NCBI RefSeq assembly: GCF_024802625.1 | Contig: NZ_CP103371.1 | Location: 1,364,001-1,428,000, forward strand | Source: Massilia sp. H6 | GTDB lineage: Bacteria; Pseudomonadota; Gammaproteobacteria; Burkholderiales; Burkholderiaceae_D | DNA length: 64,000 nt | Direction of reading: 5' to 3' | Shown: positions 58,155 through 64,000 of the stretch, one piece after another | Position numbering within the stretch: the stretch's first letter is position 1 | How the letters are laid out: each line of letters starts with the position of its first letter | Notes under the pieces: generated by a model | Seen by the model: the letters and a program-made list of their open reading frames with translations, nothing else | The model's database searches: none | Told to the model about the DNA's origin: nothing | Position numbers and translations under genes: made by a program

Positions 58155-58180
58155 AAAAGCGTACTTCGGTACGCTTTTTT
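58155..58180 (+). terminator. Terminator of dusA with UUCG tetraloop
   Basis: AAAAGCGTAC (58155-58164), TTCG loop, GTACGCTTTT (58169-58178) and a T-run to 58180. The extra-stable tetraloop and flanking A/T runs make a strong, possibly bidirectional terminator. Confidence 0.93.
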
Positions 58181-58473
58181 GTTTCCTGTCGGCAAATTGC
58201 CACAGTTTCCATGCAAGATGCATAGCGACTCTTGGTAAAGCTTGCCGGCGGGCAAGACTGGGTTCATACTTTGTCTTGCTTTGAAGCATATTGAACTGTG
58301 TCAATATGTTGTTGAGCTGAAACAAAAGGGGTGGGCGGTCGATTTCCGACTTTCCGGCCGGAACTTTTGATTTATCCTGTCGGAAACATGCGAAGTCTTT
58401 GGGTGAGGCATGACGCGTCGCACGGCGCATCGATCCGGGCGAACTCCATCAATAGATACAGGGAAGAATACGA

Positions 58474-60261
58474 ATGGCATTTTTGAATAACTTGAAGGTC
58501 GGTACCCGCCTTGCGCTCGGTTTTGCGCTGGTACTGGTACTGCTGATCGCGGTGACCAGCGTGGGCATCTTGCGCATGTCGCAGATCCAGGACCGCCTCG
58601 ACCAGGTGGTGAGCGTCAACAACGTATCGACGGGCCTGGTGACCGAGATGCGCAACAATCTCGGCGAGCGCGTTGCTGCGCTGCGCGTGCTGACCTTGAT
58701 GACCGACCCGGCCGACATGGAGCCGGAGATGAACAAGTTCAAGGAACAGACCCGCAAGTACGACGAAGCCCAGAAGAAGCTTTCGGCGATCTTCGCGGCC
58801 CATGCCAGCGACAAGGAAAAGGCGCTGCTGGCCCAGATCAAGGAATTCGAAGGCGTGGCCATGCCGGCCATTGCCAAGGCGTCGGAACTGTACCTGGCCA
58901 ACAACGCGATGGACGCCACCCGCGTCATGATTCGCGAAGTGCGCCCGGTGCAAAAGAAGTGGAACGACGCGCTGGACCAGCTGTCCGTCATGGAAGAGAA
59001 GCAGAACGCCCAGGCCGCATCCGATGCCCGTGACGCCTTTGCCAACGCCCGCAACTTCATGATCGTCATGCTGCTGGCCGCCGTCGGCCTGGGCATTGCG
59101 GCAGCCTGGGTGATCAGCCGCAGCCTGCGCCAGCAACTCGGCGGCGAACCGGCCTATACCGCCAGCATCGCCAGCAGCATCGCCCATGGCGACCTGTCGA
59201 TTGCCATCGAGACCGACGTGTCGGACCGCGGCAGCCTGCTGGTGGAAATGAAAGAAATGCGCAACAGCCTGGTCGGTATCGTCGAGCAAGTGCGCCGCGG
59301 CACCGAGACCATCGGCACCGCATCGCGTGAAATCGCTGCCGGCAACATCGACCTGTCCTCGCGTACCGAACTGCAGGCCAGCTCGCTGGAAAAGACTGCG
59401 TCGGCGATGGAAGAGCTGACGTCGACCGTCAAGCAGAACGCCGACAATGCCCGTGAAGCCAACGCCCTGGCGGCAACCGCCTCGAACGTGGCGCTCAAGG
59501 GTGGCGAAGTGGTGTCGCAAGTGGTCGGCACTATGGGTGAGATCAATAGCTCGGCCAGCAAGATTGCCGACATCATCGGCGTGATCGACGGCATCGCCTT
59601 CCAGACCAACATCCTGGCGCTGAACGCTGCGGTAGAAGCAGCCCGTGCCGGCGAGCAGGGCCGTGGCTTTGCGGTGGTGGCATCGGAAGTGCGCAACCTG
59701 GCCCAGCGTTCGGCTGCGGCGGCAAAAGAAATCAAGACCCTGATCGGCGATTCGGTCGAAAAGGTCGAGCGCGGCAGCAAGCTGGTCGGCCAGGCCGGCG
59801 TGACGATGGATGAAGTGGTGGCCAGCGTCAAGCGCGTGACCGACATCATGAGCGAAATCGCCAACGCCAGCGCCGAGCAGAGCGCCGGCATCGAGCAAGT
59901 CAATCTGTCGATCATCGAGATGGACAGCATGACCCAGCAAAATGCCGCCCTGGTCGAAGAAGCCGCGGCCGCAGCGCAGAGCATGCAAGACCAGGCAAGC
60001 GAACTGACCCGCGTGGTGAGCATCTTCAAGCTCTCCGAAGGCGAGCAACAGATGGCAGCAGCAGCCGCACCGGTTGCCACCAGCACCGCCGTTGCAGTGC
60101 GTCCGGCGGCAGTCAAGCGCCCGGCGCAGCCACCGAAGAAAGTGGCCGCCAAGAATCCTGCCGCGGCGTCGCCAGCACCGGCAGCACCGGCAAGCACCTC
60201 GGCCGCCAAGCCAAAGAAAGCAGCAACCACCGCCGGCAACGACGAGTGGGAAGAATTCTAA
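58474..60261 (+). CDS. Methyl-accepting chemotaxis protein with CheR-tether tail
   Basis: Inner-membrane chemoreceptor of 595 residues. A first membrane segment (about 10-32) is followed by a periplasmic four-helix-bundle sensor (about 33-190) with [13 protein letters not shown], then a second membrane segment (about 191-212), HAMP, and the long MCP signalling domain. The hairpin tip [37 protein letters not shown] (CheA/CheW contact) is intact. An Ala/Pro/Lys-rich linker of about 60 residues leads to the last five residues EWEEF, matching the xWxxF pentapeptide that tethers CheR/CheB. RBS GGGAAG precedes the ATG. No che genes are in the window. Ligand unknown. Confidence 0.95.
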   Translation: MAFLNNLKVGTRLALGFALVLVLLIAVTSVGILRMSQIQDRLDQVVSVNNVSTGLVTEMRNNLGERVAALRVLTLMTDPADMEPEMNKFKEQTRKYDEAQKKLSAIFAAHASDKEKALLAQIKEFEGVAMPAIAKASELYLANNAMDATRVMIREVRPVQKKWNDALDQLSVMEEKQNAQAASDARDAFANARNFMIVMLLAAVGLGIAAAWVISRSLRQQLGGEPAYTASIASSIAHGDLSIAIETDVSDRGSLLVEMKEMRNSLVGIVEQVRRGTETIGTASREIAAGNIDLSSRTELQASSLEKTASAMEELTSTVKQNADNAREANALAATASNVALKGGEVVSQVVGTMGEINSSASKIADIIGVIDGIAFQTNILALNAAVEAARAGEQGRGFAVVASEVRNLAQRSAAAAKEIKTLIGDSVEKVERGSKLVGQAGVTMDEVVASVKRVTDIMSEIANASAEQSAGIEQVNLSIIEMDSMTQQNAALVEEAAAAAQSMQDQASELTRVVSIFKLSEGEQQMAAAAAPVATSTAVAVRPAAVKRPAQPPKKVAAKNPAAASPAPAAPASTSAAKPKKAATTAGNDEWEEF

Positions 60262-60341
60262 GCGAGACGAAGCGCCGGTTCCCGGACCGGCAAGCAGCAG
60301 AAGTAAAGACTGCCAACCTTAAACAAAACCTTATTGGAAAA

Positions 60342-60689
60342 ATGATGAAAAACATGAGCCTGAAACTGATCGCCGCAATGACCCTCGCCACCGCCGCTGG
60401 CGCCACCTTCGCTGCCGAAGTGCCGGCATCGTTCGATCCGAAGAAATGCTCGGTCGAATACCCGAAGGCCTCGCTGATGAACGAAGAGCAGGGCACCACC
60501 TCGGCTTCGTTCCTGGTCGGCGCCGACGGCACCGTCAACGAGTCGAAGCTGGAAAAGTCGAGCGGCTTCAAGAACCTGGACAAGGCAGCCATCAAGGGCC
60601 TGTCGTCGTGCAAGTTCAAGCCGGGCACCAAGGACGGCGCTCCTGCGGCAACCTGGACCAAGGTCGACTACGCCTGGAAGCTGGACTAA
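60342..60689 (+). CDS. Small periplasmic protein with TonB C-terminal-like domain
   Basis: A 115-residue exported protein: signal peptide MSLKLIAAMTLATAAGATFA-A (cleavage near residue 23), then a TonB-like C-terminal domain with CSVEYPKASLMNEEQGTTSASFLVGADGTVNESKLEKSSGFKNLDKAAIKGLSSCKF. The YPxxA...G...V..DG.V....v..SSG...LD.AA pattern is the TonB_C signature. It lacks a membrane anchor and Pro-rich spacer, so it is not a working energy transducer by itself. It lies 80 bases after the chemoreceptor and may be co-transcribed. Start at 60342 is chosen for the signal peptide and GGAAAA upstream. Confidence 0.8.
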   Translation: MMKNMSLKLIAAMTLATAAGATFAAEVPASFDPKKCSVEYPKASLMNEEQGTTSASFLVGADGTVNESKLEKSSGFKNLDKAAIKGLSSCKFKPGTKDGAPAATWTKVDYAWKLD

Positions 60690-60724
60690 TCCACGCCTGG
60701 AAGCCGGCCTGCCGGTATTCTTTC

Positions 60725-60765
60725 AGTAAAAAAACAGCCGGCAAATTGCCGGCTGTTTTTTTACT
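60725..60765. terminator. Bidirectional terminator
   Basis: A near-perfect inverted repeat with 20-base arms: the core CAGCCGGCAA / TTGCCGGCTG (60735-60755) is flanked by an A-run on the left and a T-run on the right. It ends the TonB-domain gene. Confidence 0.93.
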
Positions 60766-60907
60766 GCCAGGCTGGGCGTGACTACTGCTCACTCGCTGTT
60801 ACATTTATATATCGACATGTATCGGTTGTAAGAACTTCTCTCGTTTCGCCGTTGCGCGGCTGGGTCTGGCTATAGTGGTTGCTACACAAACCAGAAGGAG
60901 AAGCACC

Positions 60908-61351
60908 ATGAAGGCCATTCTTGCCGCTACCGCAGTTGTGCTCATCAGTACTGTCAGCCTTGCGCCGGCCGAGGCGCAGGCGCAAGGCCGCGCTGAAGTG
61001 ATCGTCATCAAGCGTGCGCCGCCTGCGCCGATGCGCGAAGCAATTCCCGCGGCGCGCCGCGGCTATGACTGGGTGCCGGGATACTGGGCCTGGAACGGCC
61101 GTCGCCACACCTGGGAGCGCGGCCACTGGGAACGCTCGCGCCCGGGCTATGTCTACGCCCAGCCAGTGTGGCGCCAGGACCGTCATGGCTGGTACCTCGA
61201 GCGTGGCGGCTGGCAGCGCGGCGATCGCGTCGCCCGCCGTGGCCGCGACAGTGACGGCGACGGTGTGCGCGACCGTGCCGACCGCGACCGCGACGGCGAT
61301 GGCGTTCGCAACAAGCGCGATGCCCGCCCGGACAATCCGAACCGGCATTGA
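60908..61351 (+). CDS. YXWGXW-type exported protein with Asp-rich calcium-like repeats
   Basis: A 147-residue exported protein: signal peptide [25 protein letters not shown], then aromatic YXWGXW-like repeats ([23 protein letters not shown], then [24 protein letters not shown]). The C-terminal 30 residues have two DxDGDGVRDxxD units resembling thrombospondin type 3 calcium-binding repeats. Strong RBS (AAGGAG) before the ATG at 60908. YXWGXW proteins of betaproteobacteria are of unknown function. It is flanked by strong terminators on both sides, so it is expressed alone. Confidence 0.8.
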   Translation: MKAILAATAVVLISTVSLAPAEAQAQGRAEVIVIKRAPPAPMREAIPAARRGYDWVPGYWAWNGRRHTWERGHWERSRPGYVYAQPVWRQDRHGWYLERGGWQRGDRVARRGRDSDGDGVRDRADRDRDGDGVRNKRDARPDNPNRH

Positions 61352-61373
61352 GCACCGACTGTCGTAAAGCGTC

Positions 61374-61415
61374 AAAAAGCGCCTGTGGGGATCATTACCC
61401 CGGCAGGCGCTTTTT
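61374..61415. terminator. Terminator between convergent genes
   Basis: AAAAAGCGCCTG (61374-61385) pairs with CAGGCGCTTTTT (61404-61415), with an inner GGGG/CCCC stem. Poly-A and poly-T on opposite ends let it serve the YXWGXW gene and the convergent diguanylate cyclase. Confidence 0.92.
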
Positions 61416-63086
61416 CTATATGGAGAACGACGATGCCTCGGCCGATTCGGTATTGTCGAGGTCGCTGCAAACGCGGTTGCGTCCATCGGCCTTGGCGCGG
61501 TAGAGCAGGGCGTCGGCCCTGGTGACGAACAGATCCGGATCGCCCGCTTCGCCGGGACCCGCATGGAAGCTCGCGGCGCCAGCGCTGATGGTCACGATGC
61601 CGGCAGGGTTGTCGGGATGCTCGATGCCGAGCTCTAACACGGCCAGCCGCAGGCGCTCGGCCACATAGCGGGCGCCGACCGCGCCGGTTCCCGGCAAGAC
61701 CACCGCGAACTCTTCGCCACCATAGCGCGCCACCTGGTCGCTTGGCCGCCCGAGGCCGTCGCGCAGGGCGCTTGCCACCTGGCGCAGGCTAGCGTCGCCG
61801 GCGACATGGCCATAGCGGTCGTTATATTTCTTGAAGAAATCAATGTCGATCAGCAGCAGCGAGACTGGCGCCCCAGTGCGCGCGGCGCGGCGCAACTCGA
61901 GCCGCAGGGTTTCCTCGAAATGCCGGCGGTTGGCGATGCCCGTCAATCCATCCCGGGTCGCCAGTACCGTCAACTCCTGGTTGCGCTCCTGTAGGTGCTC
62001 CTTGGCTAACACCAACTCGTCTTCCATTTGGTTGCGGATGATCATCTGGCGCACCAGGCGCGCGCCGACCCCGGCCAGCAGCAGGACCACCAGCACGGTG
62101 ACAGCCGACAGTAGCAGGGTGGATTTTTGCCATTCGGCAAGAATTTCCTGCTTTGACTCGGCGGTAGCGACCAGCAGCGGAAAATTGTCCAGGTGCCGGT
62201 AGCTGTACAGCCGCACCACGCCATCGACCTTCGACTGCATCATGGCGGTGCCGACCGGCCCGTTTTTCCAGTACAACTTGAACACTGCGCCATTGGCGAT
62301 ATTCTGGCCAATCAGTTTTTCATTGAAGGGGCGGCGGTAGACCACCGTGCCGTTGTCGAGCGCGAGCAGGATCACGCCCGCTTTGCCGACGTCGAAACTG
62401 TCGTACAGGTCGGCAAAGAAATCGATACGCACGGAGCCGAGGGCGACGCCACCGAAGCTGCCGTCGGGATTGTCGATGCGGCGCGACACCGGCAAGATCC
62501 AGACCCCGCTCGAGCGACTGCGCACCGGGGCGCCGATGTGGGTGCCGCGGTCCTTGTTCTTCAGGTGGTACTGGAAATAGTCGCGGTCTTGATTGTTGCC
62601 GGCAAGTGGACGGTCGAGCGAGCTCACCAGCCAGCTGCCGTCGGCGCCGTAGACGAACAATCCGTGCAGCTCCTTGACCTGGCCCACCATATTGCGCATG
62701 TGGGAGCGCAACCGATTGGACGCGCGCTGGTCGAGGCCATCTTGTTCGACGCGCTCGACCACGCTCATCAGCACTGTATCGACGATCCTGAGCGAACCGG
62801 CGGCCTGCGCGCTTAGCGCGCCCGCCATGTTCGAGGTAGCGGCCGCGTGCTCGGCCAGGCGGCTGCGCTGCGCACTCCAGGCACTCCAGGCCTGCGCCGC
62901 CACCAGCAGGGCGCAGAACAGGGACAGCACCAGGATCGCATGCTGGACGGCCGGTCGCTTGCTGGGGAGCGGGCCGCTGAGGGTAGGGACAGGCTGGCTG
63001 GGAGGCATCAGGAAGGCCGCAGGCGGCGCCAAGGTTGCCGGAGCTTCGAGAATAGCTACGGCGCGTGGAAAAGTCGAGCGCGCCAC
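61416..63086 (-). CDS. Membrane-bound diguanylate cyclase with Cache-type sensor
   Basis: Makes cyclic di-GMP from two GTP. Up to 556 residues: two membrane segments (about 47-69 and 322-344) bracket a periplasmic Cache-type sensor (about 75-315, with DYFQYHLKNKDRGTHIGAPVRSRSSGVWILPVSR). A short coiled coil (about 355-375) leads to the GGDEF domain, with RDGLTGIANRRHFEE and active-site GGEEF. RxxD five residues before it (RPSD-QVARY-GGEEF) is an inhibitory I-site, so product feedback is expected. The GTG at 63086 is uncertain; an ATG at 63008 would remove 26 poorly conserved residues. No EAL domain. Confidence 0.93.
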   Translation of the reverse strand: MARSTFPRAVAILEAPATLAPPAAFLMPPSQPVPTLSGPLPSKRPAVQHAILVLSLFCALLVAAQAWSAWSAQRSRLAEHAAATSNMAGALSAQAAGSLRIVDTVLMSVVERVEQDGLDQRASNRLRSHMRNMVGQVKELHGLFVYGADGSWLVSSLDRPLAGNNQDRDYFQYHLKNKDRGTHIGAPVRSRSSGVWILPVSRRIDNPDGSFGGVALGSVRIDFFADLYDSFDVGKAGVILLALDNGTVVYRRPFNEKLIGQNIANGAVFKLYWKNGPVGTAMMQSKVDGVVRLYSYRHLDNFPLLVATAESKQEILAEWQKSTLLLSAVTVLVVLLLAGVGARLVRQMIIRNQMEDELVLAKEHLQERNQELTVLATRDGLTGIANRRHFEETLRLELRRAARTGAPVSLLLIDIDFFKKYNDRYGHVAGDASLRQVASALRDGLGRPSDQVARYGGEEFAVVLPGTGAVGARYVAERLRLAVLELGIEHPDNPAGIVTISAGAASFHAGPGEAGDPDLFVTRADALLYRAKADGRNRVCSDLDNTESAEASSFSI

Positions 63087-63419
63087 GCGGCGGCGCCCTG
63101 GCTAAGTTTAAATTGTCGGAGCGCCATGCTGCTGCAGGCCGAGATCGTGTAACGCAGTCCGTTATGATAACAGCATTGCTTTGTATGCATGAGTGAGACA
63201 AGAGTCTGCGCGCGCTTGAAAATAAATCCGAAATCATTAGGTGAAAGCCGAAAAGGCCTGTATCTTCGGTTCTGCACTACATCAAGTCGTTGTTATTGTT
63301 GGTCTTTCTTTCCTGTTCGCCGTTCGGCGGTCCCGTTTGATTTCCTCCTGTTACACCCTCTCTTGGTCGACTGTGCGCCTCGGGCGTTTTTGCCCTATGC
63401 AAACAAAAAAGGACTTCAA
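63087..63419. other. Intergenic region and cspA leader
   Basis: About 330 bases. The frame is open for 77 codons before the cspA ATG, but that part has no similarity to a protein family and is best read as a long cold-shock-type leader. Near its end CGCC-TCG-GGCG plus T5 (63376-63391) competes with GGGC / GCCC (63382-63385 with 63392-63395), two mutually exclusive hairpins. RBS AAGGAC is at 63409-63414. Confidence 0.4.
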
Positions 63420-63629
63420 ATGACTACTCAAACCGGCACCGTAAAATGGTTCAACGATTCCAAGGGCTTCGGCTTCATCACGCCTGACGCAGGCGGCGGC
63501 GACTTGTTCGCCCACTTCGGCGACATTCAGTCGGAAGGCTTCAAGAGCCTGGCCGAAAACCAGCGTGTTTCGTTCGAGCGTTCGACCGGACCTAAAGGCG
63601 AAAAAGCCGGCAATATCCGCGCAATTTAA
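63420..63629 (+). CDS. Cold-shock protein, CspA family
   Basis: RNA chaperone and single-stranded nucleic acid binder. The 69-residue protein has both RNP motifs, KGFGFI (15-20) in [15 protein letters not shown] and LFAHF (RNP2-like, 29-33), and ends [10 protein letters not shown]. Length equals E. coli CspA (70). The long 5' leader suggests temperature-dependent translation, though this paralogue may be constitutive. Confidence 0.95.
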   Translation: MTTQTGTVKWFNDSKGFGFITPDAGGGDLFAHFGDIQSEGFKSLAENQRVSFERSTGPKGEKAGNIRAI

Positions 63630-63655
63630 TCAGCCAGCTGATTATTCATTCCCTT

Positions 63656-63735
63656 CGGCGCGCACTACGCAGATAGCGTAGGCGAGGCTGGAGTGGAAGA
63701 AGCGGCGCGCACCACGCAGATAGCATGGGCGAGGC
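63656..63735. repeat. Two imperfect 33-base direct repeats, 47-base period
   Basis: Copy 1 at 63656-63688 and copy 2 at 63703-63735 differ at three positions. Each contains the near-palindromic ACGCAGATAGC core. They lie between cspA and its terminator. No function is known to me. Confidence 0.8.
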
Positions 63736-63746
63736 CGTAGCGATAG

Positions 63747-63771
63747 AAAACCCGCCAATTGGCGGGTTTTT
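63747..63771. terminator. Terminator downstream of cspA
   Basis: AAAACCCGCC / GGCGGGTTTT with an AATT loop (63747-63770) and a fifth T at 63771. Confidence 0.88.
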
Positions 63772-63822
63772 GCATTTGGTGGTGCTTGCTCGGCCGTAAA
63801 ACGTCGTCTGGAAGCTGCTCCA

Positions 63823-63868
63823 AAAACAAAAGGCTTACTCGCATATCGCTGAGTAAGCCTTTTGTTTT
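63823..63868. terminator. 18-base perfect inverted repeat, terminator-like
   Basis: AAAACAAAAGGCTTACTC (63823-63840) and its exact complement (63851-63868) with a ten-base loop. The T-rich arm ends can terminate transcription in both directions. It borders the insertion-sequence end. Confidence 0.8.
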
Positions 63869-63890
63869 GCTGCTAAATTCTTGGGGTGGC

Positions 63891-64000
63891 TGATGGGGGA
63901 CCACTGGCCAGAGGAAAACTGTGGTGGTCAAGTAATTTCGGACACAACGATAGGTTCTTTCACTGCCATTTTCCGTTCATAAACGGCGGGCGGCAGGTTG
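63891..64000 (-). mobile_element. Edge of an IS3-family-like insertion sequence
   Basis: The last 110 bases carry the end of a minus-strand transposase gene and, outside it, a candidate terminal repeat beginning TGATGGGGGACCACTGG (63891-63907). The left boundary is uncertain because only one end is visible. The element continues beyond the window. Confidence 0.4.
63928..63999 (-). CDS. Partial transposase C-terminus (IS3 family OrfB-like)
   Basis: The last 23 codons of a minus-strand gene that runs off the window, reading NLPPAVYERKMAVKEP and ending in SEIT with TGA at 63928-63930. The NLPPAVYER stretch is typical of the end of IS3-family OrfB proteins, just after the integrase core. Only this fragment is visible. 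Confidence 0.5.
   Translation of the reverse strand, partial: NLPPAVYERKMAVKEPIVVSEIT

Overview
This window looks like a chromosomal segment of a high-GC betaproteobacterium, most likely Oxalobacteraceae (Massilia/Telluria/Duganella type). The grounds are the rimP-nusA-infB-rbfA-truB gene order followed by typA, the strong G/C third-position bias, and the general character of the proteins. This assignment is inference; no 16S gene or species marker is present.

Layout. (1) Bases 1-14.9 kb are housekeeping genes on the + strand: a double-domain oligopeptide ABC ATPase, glucokinase behind a near-perfect HexR operator, scpB, an rluB-type pseudouridine synthase with very long low-complexity tails, the rimP-nusA-infB-rbfA-truB transcription/translation operon with a terminator-like hairpin in its leader, and typA/bipA closed by a strong terminator. 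(2) Bases 15.0-46.9 kb are an almost complete flagellar system. Flagellin 1 (+) faces a minus-strand set lafW-like/flgL-K-J-I-H-G-F-E-D-C-B. flgA is alone on the + strand. A long minus-strand run follows: fliE-F-G-H-I-J-D-S-T-K-L-fliA-motA-motB-flgM-flgN-muramidase. The export and switch genes fliM-N-P-Q-R-flhB-flhA are on the + strand. (3) Bases 46.9-56.6 kb hold genes that look like a flagellin-modification island: a DegT-type sugar aminotransferase, a FliK-like orphan, flagellin 2, a TPR/O-GlcNAc-transferase-like protein, a GNAT-methyltransferase fusion, two tandem beta-propeller glycosidase-like paralogues and a WbqC-family protein. (4) Bases 57.1-64 kb return to scattered chromosomal genes: dusA, a chemoreceptor with a CheR-tether tail, a small TonB-domain periplasmic protein, a YXWGXW protein with calcium-type repeats, a diguanylate cyclase, a cold-shock protein, and the edge of an IS3-like element at the right end.

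The flagellar locus resembles the lateral (Flag-2) type rather than a primary system. Its flagellins start MLSLHTN like LafA. The block fliD-fliS-fliT-fliK-fliL-fliA-motA-motB matches lafB-C-D-E-F-S-T-U order. There is no fliO between fliN and fliP, no flhF/flhG, no che genes, and FliM lacks the N-terminal CheY-binding motif. The set carries its own sigma-28, anti-sigma and stator genes. The main points of interest are this self-contained second flagellum, the attached island of putative flagellin-decorating enzymes (especially the paired beta-propellers and the GNAT-methyltransferase), and the two flagellin genes in inverted orientation on either side of the structural genes.
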